From the NCBI RefSeq assembly GCF_023264675.1, contig NZ_JAHFVG010000043.1, positions 1 through 51,112 of the forward strand: a stretch of 51,112 bases of DNA, written 5' to 3'. A model generated the notes under the pieces. The model saw only the letters and a program-made list of their open reading frames with translations, was not told the origin of the DNA and ran no database searches. Below, one piece after another: positions 40,271 through 48,153 of this stretch. The position numbers and the translations under genes were made by a program. The DNA comes from Rhodococcus sp. (in: high G+C Gram-positive bacteria) (lineage in GTDB: Bacteria > Actinomycetota > Actinomycetes > Mycobacteriales > Mycobacteriaceae). Numbering within the stretch: the stretch's first letter is position 1; every line of letters starts with the position of its first letter.

Positions 40271-41065
40271 TCAGACGCCGAAGATCGGCCAGCCGATTTC
40301 GGTGCGCCACCGCGACGCGTCCTCGGTCTCACGCGGCCCGACGAGATACCTCTCGTGCACCGGACCGGCGATCGCGAGTCCGTTGACCTCGACATACGTT
40401 CCGAGGGCCCCGTAGGTGACATCGATATCGTCGTGCGCACCGCGGTGCACCGTCACGGCGAGCTCGGTCGGCTGCAAGGTCAGCGGACGAATTCGACCTG
40501 CGGTGGGTGCATCCCTGGCCGGCACGTACACCGTCATGGTGCCCCGACCGTCGGTGAACAGATCGTTGTCGTACAGGCCCCCCGGTGGACCCGACCGAGC
40601 AACCGAGGTGTCGAGTTCCGCCATCGCGGCGCTGTACCACCCCAGTACATCCGCAGACTCGACGTCGCCGGAAATGGCTGCCACCGCAAGAGTTTCGGTG
40701 ATCTTTCTCTCGACGTCGATGTCGGTACCGGCCGGGTCGAGCAATCGCCGGAGTGACGCCACCGCCGATCTCGTCTCGTCCAGTTGCCGCTCCAGCCGAT
40801 CCAGATGCGTGGTGATGACATCGGCGCGATCGGCGTGGTCCGCGGTACCGAGCACCTCACGCACCTCCCTTTCCGGCATGTTCATGCTGCGGAAACGGCG
40901 GATGATCTGGGCCGTCGGGACCTGGGCGACGGTGTAGTAGCGATAACCGCTGCTGGCGTCGACCTCGGCCGGTTCGAGCAATCCGGACTCGTGATACCGA
41001 CGCAACGTCTTCACCGACAGGTGCGTGATCCGCGAGAAATCGCCGATCGTCAGAAGTCCGTTCAT
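40271..41065 (-). CDS. MerR-family regulator with effector-binding domain
   Basis: A 264-residue regulator. The MerR HTH is at 4-75 (LLTIGDFSRITHLSVKTLRRYHESGLLEPAEVDASSGYRYY), followed by a coiled dimerisation helix. A GyrI-like ligand-binding domain (about 115-264) senses small molecules. It is divergent from an SDR gene; the gap carries a MerR-style promoter. It probably activates the SDR gene on ligand binding. Confidence 0.85.
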   Translation of the reverse strand: MNGLLTIGDFSRITHLSVKTLRRYHESGLLEPAEVDASSGYRYYTVAQVPTAQIIRRFRSMNMPEREVREVLGTADHADRADVITTHLDRLERQLDETRSAVASLRRLLDPAGTDIDVERKITETLAVAAISGDVESADVLGWYSAAMAELDTSVARSGPPGGLYDNDLFTDGRGTMTVYVPARDAPTAGRIRPLTLQPTELAVTVHRGAHDDIDVTYGALGTYVEVNGLAIAGPVHERYLVGPRETEDASRWRTEIGWPIFGV

Positions 41066-41084
41066 GACTCCCAGTGTTGCGCAC

Positions 41085-41115
41085 TTGACTCTCCCCCTGG
41101 GGGAGCCCAGAACGT
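41085..41115 (+). promoter_or_regulatory. MerR-type promoter with dyad in a 19-bp spacer
   Basis: The -35 TTGACT (41085-41090) and a weak -10 GAACGT (41110-41115) are 19 bp apart, the long spacer MerR activators use. The spacer contains the perfect dyad CTCCCCC-T-GGGGGAG (41091-41105). The ATG at 41123 is 7 nt after the -10. Confidence 0.6.
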
Positions 41116-41122
41116 GGATCTC

Positions 41123-41902
41123 ATGACAGAAGCCGACAACATCAGTGAATCGCTCACCGGGCGTCGCGCCCTCGTCACCGGCGGAACGCGCGGAATCGGG
41201 GCAGCAGTGGTCGCGAGGCTCAGGTCCGCCGGAGCCGACGTGCTGACAACCTCGCGCACCTCCGAGAGCGACGGCACGATACGCGCGGACATCGGGACGA
41301 GCGCCGGGACGGACACCGTCGTCGACCATGTCGTGTCGCGGTTCGGCGGTCTCGACATCCTCGTCAACACGGTCGGTGGATCTCGCACCGGCGCAGGTGG
41401 TTTCGCGGCAGCGCGGAACGAGGACTGGGCAGCAGACCTGGAGACGAACCTGCTCGGCGCCGTGCGTCTCGACCGCGCGCTCGTACCGAGAATGATCGCG
41501 GCCGGGAGCGGCGTCGTCGTGCATGTCACCTCCATTCAACGCACGATGCCGCTGTACGACGCGACCCTTCCCTACGCCGCAGCCAAGGCAGCACTGACGA
41601 CCTACAGCAAGGGACTGGCGAACGAAGTAGGTCCGCGCGGTGTTCGGGTGAACACCGTCGCGCCAGGATTCGTGCGTACCGACGGCGCCGAAGGCCTGAT
41701 CGACCGCATCGCCGACACGGTGGGCGGCGACCGAGACTCGGCACTGAACCAGATCATGAACTCGCTGGGCGGCATTCCGCTCGGACGCCCGTCCGAACCG
41801 GCCGAAGTCGCCGAACTCATCGCCTTCCTGGTCTCCGACCGCGCCGCAAGCATCAACGGTGCCGAATTCGTCATCGACGGTGGCACGGTCCCGACCGTAT
41901 GA
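41123..41902 (+). CDS. Short-chain dehydrogenase/reductase
   Basis: A 259-residue SDR. The cofactor motif is TGGTRGIG. The catalytic Ser is in VTSIQR and the YxxxK is YAAAK. NTVAPGFVRT and a closing INGAEFVIDGG are typical of classical SDRs. It oxidises or reduces an alcohol/carbonyl with NAD(P). It is divergent from the MerR gene and followed after 31 bp by an NTF2-like gene, probably in one operon. Confidence 0.9.
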   Translation: MTEADNISESLTGRRALVTGGTRGIGAAVVARLRSAGADVLTTSRTSESDGTIRADIGTSAGTDTVVDHVVSRFGGLDILVNTVGGSRTGAGGFAAARNEDWAADLETNLLGAVRLDRALVPRMIAAGSGVVVHVTSIQRTMPLYDATLPYAAAKAALTTYSKGLANEVGPRGVRVNTVAPGFVRTDGAEGLIDRIADTVGGDRDSALNQIMNSLGGIPLGRPSEPAEVAELIAFLVSDRAASINGAEFVIDGGTVPTV

Positions 41903-41933
41903 GATTCGACCCCACGTCACGAAAGGAACCGAC

Positions 41934-42236
41934 ATGACCAAGACCTACTTCGAACTGGCGATCGACCCCGACCTGGAGGCCTATTTCGCGCAGTTCCACC
42001 CCGACGCAACGGTCGAGGACGAAGGCCGTGAACGTCACGGAATCGCCGAAATCCGACAGTGGCGGACCGAGGTACCCCCGGTGATCTACACGATCGAATC
42101 GACCGTCGACTCGGCAAGCGGCACTGACGTGGACGCCGAGATCTCCGGTGATTTCCCCGGAAGCCCGGTAATGCTGCATTTCCATTTCGAATTCGCGGCC
42201 GACGGACGGATTGCCGTGCTGCGTATCCGGCCGTGA
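41934..42236 (+). CDS. NTF2-like (SnoaL-type) protein
   Basis: A 100-residue protein with the NTF2-like pattern: AYFAQFHPDATVEDEGRERHG, then a beta-rich half ending FEFAADGRIAVLRIRP. The family includes small isomerases, cyclases and ligand-binding proteins. GAAAGGA lies upstream of the ATG. It probably shares a transcript and ligand pathway with the SDR. Confidence 0.75.
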   Translation: MTKTYFELAIDPDLEAYFAQFHPDATVEDEGRERHGIAEIRQWRTEVPPVIYTIESTVDSASGTDVDAEISGDFPGSPVMLHFHFEFAADGRIAVLRIRP

Positions 42237-42285
42237 CGAGGCTTGGCTCTGGTGCCGACCGGGCGATGGCTGCACACTGGTCGAC

Positions 42286-42618
42286 ATGGCCTACGACGTC
42301 GAGCTTGCCGATCGAATACGTGACGCGCTGACCGCCGAGGAATCGGTGGCGGAGAAGAAGATGTTCGGTGGTCTCCAGTTCATGGTTCGCGGCAAGCTGA
42401 CCGCCGGTGCAACTGCCGACGGCCGACTGCTTCTCAAATGCGATCCCGAACGGTGTGACGAACTCACGGCGAGGCCAGGCGCGCGAGTGGCCGAGATGGG
42501 TGGTCGGAACATGGGGAACTCGTGGATCGCTGTGGACGCCGGCGAGTTGTCCGACGAAGACCTCGCCTGGTGGATCGACGTAGCCCTCGACTACAACGAA
42601 AGATCCACCCAGGCGTAG
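42286..42618 (+). CDS. TfoX N-terminal domain protein
   Basis: A 110-residue protein matching the TfoX N-terminal domain: KKMFGGLQFMVRGKLTAGA, LLLKCDPER and WIDVALDYNERS. In most bacteria this stand-alone domain has no proven role in competence. The ATG lies 7 nt after CACACT, a possible weak leaderless -10. Confidence 0.8.
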   Translation: MAYDVELADRIRDALTAEESVAEKKMFGGLQFMVRGKLTAGATADGRLLLKCDPERCDELTARPGARVAEMGGRNMGNSWIAVDAGELSDEDLAWWIDVALDYNERSTQA

Positions 42619-42644
42619 GACAGCAGATCGCCGGCCGAGATCGC

Positions 42645-42650
42645 TACGAT
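42645..42650 (+). promoter_or_regulatory. -10 box of a leaderless promoter for the methyltransferase gene
   Basis: TACGAT is followed by 7 nt and the ATG at 42658. Confidence 0.5.
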
Positions 42651-42657
42651 CACGATC

Positions 42658-43311
42658 ATGCCTACGACACTGACGACCGACCCTGTCGCCTCGACGCTGA
42701 GGGAGCTGTACGCAGCGTCGGAACTGCAGCGCTCCGGCCCCCGTCGACCCCGGCCCGCAGAGTCGGAACGGCCTTCGGCCCAGGAACGCGCCGATGCGGC
42801 GAGTGAGGCCTACATGCCGATCGATCCCGACGCCGGACAATTGCTCTACTCGCTGATCCGCGCAACCCGCCCCGAGACGGTCGTCGAATTCGGGACATCG
42901 TTCGGTATCTCGACACTTCATCTGGCGGCAGCCGTACGCGACAACGGCACCGGCCGCGTGGTCACCACCGAACTCAATGCGCACAAAGTCAGCACGGCCA
43001 CAGCAACATTCGATCGTGTCGGTCTGTCGGACGTGGTAACTGTGCTCCAGGGGGATGCGCTCGAGACCCTCGATACCGTGACCGGTCCGATCGGTTTCGT
43101 GTTGCTCGACGGATGGAAGGAAATGTACCTCCCCGTCCTGAAGGCAATCGAAAGCCGTCTGCCCGCAGGCACGTTGATCGCCGCCGACAACGCCGGTCAC
43201 GCCGAGACCGGTCCGTACCTCGACTACGTTCGGGATCCCGCGAACGGGTACACGACGACGAACTTTCCGTCGAAGGAAGACGACAGCATGGAATTGAGCT
43301 GCAAGGTCTGA
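42658..43311 (+). CDS. O-methyltransferase, class I SAM-dependent
   Basis: A 217-residue methyltransferase of the CCoAMT-like O-methyltransferase family. The SAM motif is VVEFGTSFGISTLHLA, followed by VVTTELNAHK and an acidic FVLLDGWKEMY. LIAADNAGH is the typical metal-site region. It moves a methyl group to a hydroxyl of an unknown small molecule. It stands as a single gene with its own leaderless promoter. Confidence 0.85.
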   Translation: MPTTLTTDPVASTLRELYAASELQRSGPRRPRPAESERPSAQERADAASEAYMPIDPDAGQLLYSLIRATRPETVVEFGTSFGISTLHLAAAVRDNGTGRVVTTELNAHKVSTATATFDRVGLSDVVTVLQGDALETLDTVTGPIGFVLLDGWKEMYLPVLKAIESRLPAGTLIAADNAGHAETGPYLDYVRDPANGYTTTNFPSKEDDSMELSCKV

Positions 43312-43386
43312 GGAGCACTGCGATGACGGTGTCGCTGTCCGGGAACAGAACCCGATGCTCACGCCTCGAATGTCGGTGCTGCCTAC

Positions 43387-43392
43387 TACGCT
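43387..43392 (+). promoter_or_regulatory. -10 box of a leaderless promoter for the TIGR04338 gene
   Basis: TACGCT is followed by 7 nt and the GTG at 43400, which decides between several in-frame starts. Confidence 0.5.
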
Positions 43393-43399
43393 GGCGCCG

Positions 43400-43912
43400 G
43401 TGAAGAACAGGGACTCACAACGCTCCAAGGTGTACGAGGCCGAGACGCTGGTGCGTGTCATCTTCGACCGCGCTGTCGAGCGCAACCTACGTACCGTCGA
43501 GATCCTCGGTTCCACCATCACGTTGCCGATCGAACGGAAGTTCGCCTCTCTCGAATCGGTGCAGAGCTACGTCGACGCAATCCTGAAGCTGAACTGGATT
43601 CGCGAGACCTGGCCACAGGCAGGAAGCGTCGTACATGTTCGTGAACGCTCCGGCGCCGGTGCGTCGCACTACGAACGCGATTCGCACACCATCGCTGTCC
43701 CGATGCACCGCAGGAACGAGGCCTGGGCGCTGAGGGAACTGGTCGTCCTGCACGAGCTTGCTCATCATTTTCAACCGGAACAATCGGACATACCGTCCCA
43801 CGGTGGGGAATTCGTCGATCGTTTCGTCACGCTGGTCAGTGAGATCATCGGTCAGGAAGCGGGGTTTCTGCTGCGCGCGACGATGCTGGAGAGCGGCGTG
43901 AAAATCGGTTGA
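43400..43912 (+). CDS. TIGR04338 family zinc metallohydrolase-like protein
   Basis: A 170-residue protein starting (M)KNRDSQRSKVYEAE, the typical TIGR04338 opening. The HELAHHF motif and a downstream HGGEFVDRF fit a zincin-type zinc site. This family is restricted to mycobacteria and relatives and has no known substrate. The gene follows a TACGCT box by 7 nt. Its stop is close to the next gene's start, so co-transcription is likely. Confidence 0.8.
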   Translation: MKNRDSQRSKVYEAETLVRVIFDRAVERNLRTVEILGSTITLPIERKFASLESVQSYVDAILKLNWIRETWPQAGSVVHVRERSGAGASHYERDSHTIAVPMHRRNEAWALRELVVLHELAHHFQPEQSDIPSHGGEFVDRFVTLVSEIIGQEAGFLLRATMLESGVKIG

Positions 43913-43935
43913 GGCGCATGATGGAGGTCATGACT

Positions 43936-44694
43936 GTGAAAATCGGCGTCCAACTCCAGCCTCAGCACGCTCCCGACTACCAACTCATTCGTGACGCAGT
44001 TCTGCGCTCGGAAGACGCAGGCGTCGACATCGTCTTCAACTGGGACCATTTCTATCCGCTGTACGGAGACCTCGACGGCGAGCATTTCGAATGCTGGACC
44101 ATGCTGGGTGCGTGGGCCGAGCAGACGTCCAACGTCGAGATCGGCGCGCTCGTCACCGGCGGCGGGTACCGCAACCCTGATCTGCTGGCCGACATGGCCC
44201 GCACCGTCGACCACCTGAGCGGTGGCCGATTGATTCTCGGCATCGGCGGCGGTTGGAACCAGAAGGACTACGACAACTTCGGCTACGACTTCGGCACGGC
44301 CGGCTCACGATTGAATCTGCTCAAGGACAACCTCGCCCGCATCAAGAATCGCCTCGCAGTCGGCAACCCGGCACCGACGCGCGAGATCCCGATCCTCATC
44401 GGTGGAGGCGGCGAGAAGAAGACCCTCAAACTCGTCGCCGAGTACGCACACATCTGGCACAGCTTCGCCGACCTCGACGAGCTGAAGCGAAAGTCCGGCA
44501 TCCTCGCCGAGCACGGAGAGACCGTCGGGCGGGACGTCAGCGTCATCTCGCGCTCGGTTGCGTGGCCCGGCGCCGACAAAGCACAAGGTTTCGTCGACGC
44601 AGGCGCGACGCTGTTCACCGTCGGAACGGGTGGTCCGGACTACGACCTCATGGAGCTGAAGGCAGCACTCGCTTGGCGCGACTCCACCAAATAA
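43936..44694 (+). CDS. LLM-class F420-type oxidoreductase
   Basis: A 252-residue luciferase-like monooxygenase-family protein: NWDHFYPLYGD, VEIGALVTGGGYRNPDLLADMARTVD, RLILGIGGGW and IPILIGGGGEKKTLKLVAEY. In Mycobacteriales most of this type use coenzyme F420. The GTG at 43936 has GGAGG eight bases upstream; ATGs at 43918, 43921 and 43930 are alternatives. It follows the TIGR04338 gene closely. Confidence 0.85.
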   Translation: MKIGVQLQPQHAPDYQLIRDAVLRSEDAGVDIVFNWDHFYPLYGDLDGEHFECWTMLGAWAEQTSNVEIGALVTGGGYRNPDLLADMARTVDHLSGGRLILGIGGGWNQKDYDNFGYDFGTAGSRLNLLKDNLARIKNRLAVGNPAPTREIPILIGGGGEKKTLKLVAEYAHIWHSFADLDELKRKSGILAEHGETVGRDVSVISRSVAWPGADKAQGFVDAGATLFTVGTGGPDYDLMELKAALAWRDSTK

Positions 44695-44751
44695 TTGCCA
44701 TTTCGGCAAAGCTAGTTGCCGTCACGCCGAGATGGCGTGCATCCTTTCGTC

Positions 44752-44850
44752 ATGGAAGAAACGGACGCCTTCTCGGCGGCAAGCGAAGCAGAAGTATGCG
44801 AGATCGTACTGGGCGATCGACGACACGGATTCGAGATGTCGGCGCAATGA
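44752..44850 (+). CDS. Possible 32-residue ORF coupled to a methyltransferase
   Basis: ATG at 44752 opens a frame for MEETDAFSAASEAEVCEIVL and 12 more residues. Its TGA overlaps the next gene's ATG (ATGA). It is acidic with helix-like character and no known family. No clear ribosome-binding site precedes it. It may be a small protein or only an upstream coupling ORF. Confidence 0.3.
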   Translation: MEETDAFSAASEAEVCEIVLGDRRHGFEMSAQ

Positions 44851-45443
44851 TCATGGACGAGAAATTCTGGGACGACATGTACGGCCGCGCGGAGCGCGTC
44901 ATGAGCGGCAAACCCAATCCTGTTCTGACACAACAGGTGACGGGACTTTCGCCCGGGCGCGCTCTTGACGTCGGCTGCGGTGAGGGTGACGACGCCCGCT
45001 GGCTCGCGGCCATGGGTTGGACCGTCACCGCCGCCGACATCTCGTCGACGGCCTTGGAGCGAGCCGCGTCCCTGACCGAGCCGGCCGACATCACGTGGGT
45101 TCATGCGAACTATCTGAAGAGCCCACCGCCCGCGACAGCGTTCGACCTCGTCGCGATGCACTATTTCGCCCTTCCCAAGGCCGACGGCCCGGAAGCCGCA
45201 CTGGGAATTGCCGAGTCGGTTGCCCCTGGCGGCACCCTGCTCGTCGTCAATCACGCCGTCGTCCCGGGACACGAATGGAACGGCATCCGGCCGTCGGATT
45301 TCTACGAACCCCACGGAATCGCCGAGCTCCTGGGGGAGGAGTGGACCGCCCTGATCGACGACACCAGGCCCCGCACCACCGCTGCCCCCGCAGGGTCCGG
45401 CCATACCCACGACACGGTGATGCGGGCAACACGCCGACGCTGA
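44847..45443 (+). CDS. Class I SAM-dependent methyltransferase
   Basis: A 198-residue methyltransferase. The SAM-binding motif is ALDVGCGEGDDARWLA, then VTAADISSTALERA and FDLVAMHYFAL. It resembles the TehB/Methyltransf_25 group, which includes enzymes for thiols, tellurite and small metabolites. The substrate cannot be assigned. The ATG at 44847 overlaps the stop of a tiny upstream frame. Confidence 0.8.
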   Translation: MIMDEKFWDDMYGRAERVMSGKPNPVLTQQVTGLSPGRALDVGCGEGDDARWLAAMGWTVTAADISSTALERAASLTEPADITWVHANYLKSPPPATAFDLVAMHYFALPKADGPEAALGIAESVAPGGTLLVVNHAVVPGHEWNGIRPSDFYEPHGIAELLGEEWTALIDDTRPRTTAAPAGSGHTHDTVMRATRRR

Positions 45444-45515
45444 TCGGGAATGCTGGGCGATGAGGGCTGGTTAACACAACCGCAATGCGACTTCCAGGCA
45501 TCGACGTACTCGCGT

Positions 45516-45521
45516 TAGCCT
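45516..45521 (+). promoter_or_regulatory. Possible -10 box of the amino-acid ABC operon
   Basis: TAGCCT lies 54 bp before the TTG start at 45576 in an otherwise empty gap; no clear -35 was found. Confidence 0.3.
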
Positions 45522-45575
45522 GAATGGTCTTTCGTCCCCAACAACCGTCGGACCCACATACCGAGGAGCTCACTC

Positions 45576-46514
45576 TTGACCAGTCGACGTTTACGAGGCC
45601 GCGCCATCGCAGCCATCGCTGCGACGCTCGCACTCTCACTCGGGGCCGTCGCCTGCTCCAGTGACAACAGCTCCGGTGGTACCGGCGAGAACGCGCTTGC
45701 GGGCTCCGACCAGGCTTCCCTCGACAAGTACACGACCGACGACGTCACTGCGCTGGATCAGATCGACACGTCGAAGTTGGGCTTGATCAAGGCAGGCACG
45801 CTGTACGTCGGCACCCTGTCCGATGCGCCGCCGAACATCTTCATCGACGAAGCCGGCAACTTCACCGGCTTCGACAACGAGCTCCTCCGGGCGGTCGGGG
45901 CGAAACTCGACCTCGACGTCGAGTTCGCGGCGACCGAGTTCTCCTCGCTGCTGGCTGCGGTGAACAACAAGGTGTACGACGTCGGCTCCTCCTCCATCTC
46001 CACCACGGATGCTCGCCGTCAGACGGTCGGCTTCACCAACGGCTACGACTTCGGCGAGATGGCGCTGGTCGCCAAGAACGACTACGCGATCAAGACCATC
46101 GCCGGCCTCGACGATCAGCAGCGCATCGGCGTCGTCCAGGGCACTGTGCAGGACGACTACGTCACCAACACGCTCGGTATCGAGCCCGTCAGATTCCCTG
46201 ACTACAACACGGCATACGCCAACGTGAAGTCCGGTCAGATCGACGCGTGGGTTGCGCCCTCGCAGCAGGCCTCGGGTCAGGTCAAGGCCGAGGACGGTGT
46301 CGCCATCCTCGAGAAGACCATCAACACCACGAACTTCACGGCTTTTGCCGTCGCGAAGGACAATCAGCCGTTGATCGACGCACTCAACGCAGGTCTCGAC
46401 GCCGTTGTCGCCGACGGAACATGGAACACCCTGGAGAAGACGTGGTACCCGGACCGCGAGGTCCCCGCCGATTGGAAGCCGGGCAGCAAGGCTTCGACCC
46501 CTCCGGCCAGCTAG
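45576..46514 (+). CDS. Amino-acid ABC transporter substrate-binding lipoprotein
   Basis: A 312-residue family 3 solute-binding protein. The signal peptide ends GAVACSS, a lipobox. The mature part has LYVGTLSDAPPNIFIDEAGNFTGFDNELLRAVG, the standard opening for polar amino-acid binders, and SSSISTTDARRQTVGFTNGY. The TTG at 45576 has GAGGAG seven bases upstream. It is first in a three-gene operon with one permease and one ATPase. The amino acid is not certain; glutamate/glutamine-type is the nearest guess. Confidence 0.85.
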   Translation: MTSRRLRGRAIAAIAATLALSLGAVACSSDNSSGGTGENALAGSDQASLDKYTTDDVTALDQIDTSKLGLIKAGTLYVGTLSDAPPNIFIDEAGNFTGFDNELLRAVGAKLDLDVEFAATEFSSLLAAVNNKVYDVGSSSISTTDARRQTVGFTNGYDFGEMALVAKNDYAIKTIAGLDDQQRIGVVQGTVQDDYVTNTLGIEPVRFPDYNTAYANVKSGQIDAWVAPSQQASGQVKAEDGVAILEKTINTTNFTAFAVAKDNQPLIDALNAGLDAVVADGTWNTLEKTWYPDREVPADWKPGSKASTPPAS

Positions 46515-46517
46515 AAC

Positions 46518-47279
46518 ATGAGCACACTGTCGAATCTGTACGACACGTTCTTCAACTGGGAGCTGATCGGCGAGACAGTTCCCAAGCTGTTCACCGTCGG
46601 ATTGCCGAACACCCTGATCTTGGCGGCATCGTCGGGGGTTATCGGTACGGTGATCGGCCTCGGGCTGGCGGTGGCGGGTATTTCCCGCACCCGCTGGCTC
46701 CGGTGGCCGGCCCGCGTCTACACGGATATCTTTCGTGGGCTGCCCGCCGCTGTGGTCATCCTGATCATCGGACTCGGATTCGGCCCGACGTTGACCCAGC
46801 TGACCGGCAGCCGCAGTCCCTTTCCGCTCGGTATTGCCGCACTGTCCCTCATGGCCGCGGCGTACTTCGGCGAAATTTTCCGATCCGGTATCCAGAGCGT
46901 CGATTCGGGCCAGATGGAAGCGTCACGGGCGCTCGGGTTCAGCTACCGGAAGTCGATGACACTCGTCGTCGTTCCCCAGGGCATCAGGCGTGTTCTGCCG
47001 GCGATCGTCAATCAGTTCATCTCGCTGATCAAGGACAGCTCGCTGATCTACTTCCTCGGACTGTTGGCATCACAGCGTGAGTTGTTCCGAGTCGGGCAGG
47101 ACACTGCCGCCCAGACCGGTAACCTTTCGCCGCTGCTCGCGGCGGGTGTGTTCTACCTGCTCCTGACGATTCCGCTGACACACCTCGTCAACTTCATCGA
47201 CAAGAGGCTGCGCTCAGGCAAGGCCGACACCTCGGGAACGCTCGATCCGCTCGAGGCTTCCATCGTGGTGGAGAGGTAA
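46518..47279 (+). CDS. Amino-acid ABC transporter permease
   Basis: A 253-residue permease of the HisMQ type with five membrane segments. The EAA loop is MEASRALGFSYRKSMTLVVVPQGIRRVLPA, and FRGLPAAVVIL is the usual early motif. Only one permease is encoded, so it probably works as a homodimer. It starts 3 nt after the binding-protein stop and ends just before the ATPase gene. Confidence 0.9.
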   Translation: MSTLSNLYDTFFNWELIGETVPKLFTVGLPNTLILAASSGVIGTVIGLGLAVAGISRTRWLRWPARVYTDIFRGLPAAVVILIIGLGFGPTLTQLTGSRSPFPLGIAALSLMAAAYFGEIFRSGIQSVDSGQMEASRALGFSYRKSMTLVVVPQGIRRVLPAIVNQFISLIKDSSLIYFLGLLASQRELFRVGQDTAAQTGNLSPLLAAGVFYLLLTIPLTHLVNFIDKRLRSGKADTSGTLDPLEASIVVER

Positions 47280-47283
47280 CCCC

Positions 47284-48012
47284 ATGTCTTCGGTTTCATT
47301 GACCGGCAGCGATATTCATCTCGCGTTCGGAACCAACAAGGTACTGCGCGGTGTGAACATCCACGTCGACGCAGGCAACACCACTACCGTGATCGGGCCA
47401 TCGGGGTCGGGCAAGTCGACGCTGCTTCGCGCGTTGAATCGCCTGCACGAACCCGATCAGGGTGACATCTTCTTGGGCGGCAAGTCGGTGTTGAAAGACA
47501 ATCCCGACGAGCTTCGTCAGCGCATCGGCATGGTGTTCCAGCAGTTCAATCTGTTCCCGCACAAGACCGTTGCCGACAACATCGCGCTCGGGCTACGCAA
47601 GCTCAAGGGCCAGTCGAAGGACGAGGCTCGGGCAGCAGCCATCGAGCAGCTCGAGCTCGTCGGACTCGCCAACAAGGCCGACTCACGCCCGGGCAACCTC
47701 TCCGGCGGCCAGCAGCAGCGCGTCGCGATCGCTCGTGCACTCGCAATGAAGCCCGAGATCATGTTCTTCGACGAGGCCACCTCGGCCCTCGATCCCGAGT
47801 TGGTCAAGGGTGTCCTCGCGCTGATGGCCGACCTCGCCTCGGGCGGTATGACGATGGTCGTCGTCACGCATGAAATGGGCTTCGCCCGTTCGGTGTCGAA
47901 CAAGGTGTTGTTCATGGACCACGGCAGTGCCGTCGAAACCGGTACGCCGGAACAGCTTTTCGACGATCCGCACACCGACCGTCTGAAGACGTTTCTCTCG
48001 CAGGTTCTGTAG
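47284..48012 (+). CDS. Amino-acid ABC transporter ATP-binding protein
   Basis: A 242-residue GlnQ-type ATPase. Walker A is GPSGSGKST, the Q-loop is in GMVFQQFNLFPH, the signature is LSGGQQQR, Walker B is IMFFDEATSALD and the switch His is in VVTHEMGF. It powers the permease encoded just upstream. Its TAG stop is directly followed by the compound palindrome at 48013-48070. Confidence 0.92.
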   Translation: MSSVSLTGSDIHLAFGTNKVLRGVNIHVDAGNTTTVIGPSGSGKSTLLRALNRLHEPDQGDIFLGGKSVLKDNPDELRQRIGMVFQQFNLFPHKTVADNIALGLRKLKGQSKDEARAAAIEQLELVGLANKADSRPGNLSGGQQQRVAIARALAMKPEIMFFDEATSALDPELVKGVLALMADLASGGMTMVVVTHEMGFARSVSNKVLFMDHGSAVETGTPEQLFDDPHTDRLKTFLSQVL

Positions 48013-48070
48013 GCGCCTTCGGCGCATGTGCGTGCGAATACATAGAGGGTTGTGTATTCGCACGCACATG
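48013..48070. repeat. Compound palindrome after the ABC ATPase gene, copy 2
   Basis: A small hairpin GCGCC-TTC-GGCGC (48013-48025) directly follows the TAG stop. A 21-bp stem follows (arms 48025-48045 and 48050-48070, loop AGGG), two of its pairs being G-T. Spacing and loop sizes equal those at 29906-29963. The A-T to C-G change in the long stem is compensated on both arms. Confidence 0.8.
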
Positions 48071-48090
48071 AGAAGTTTTAGGGCACCCTC

Positions 48091-48120
48091 GTTCTCCGGC
48101 GCTTCACCTGAACGTTCCTT
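48091..48120 (+). promoter_or_regulatory. PHO-box-like direct repeats upstream of phoX
   Basis: GTTCTCC (48091), CTTCACC (48102) and GTTCCTT (48114) are spaced 11 and 12 bp apart. Actinomycete PhoP sites are 11-bp direct repeats of GTTCACC-type units, so phosphate control of phoX is likely. Confidence 0.5.
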
Positions 48121-48153
48121 TACTTTTGCTTTTGGCTGACATTGTGCCGTTCC

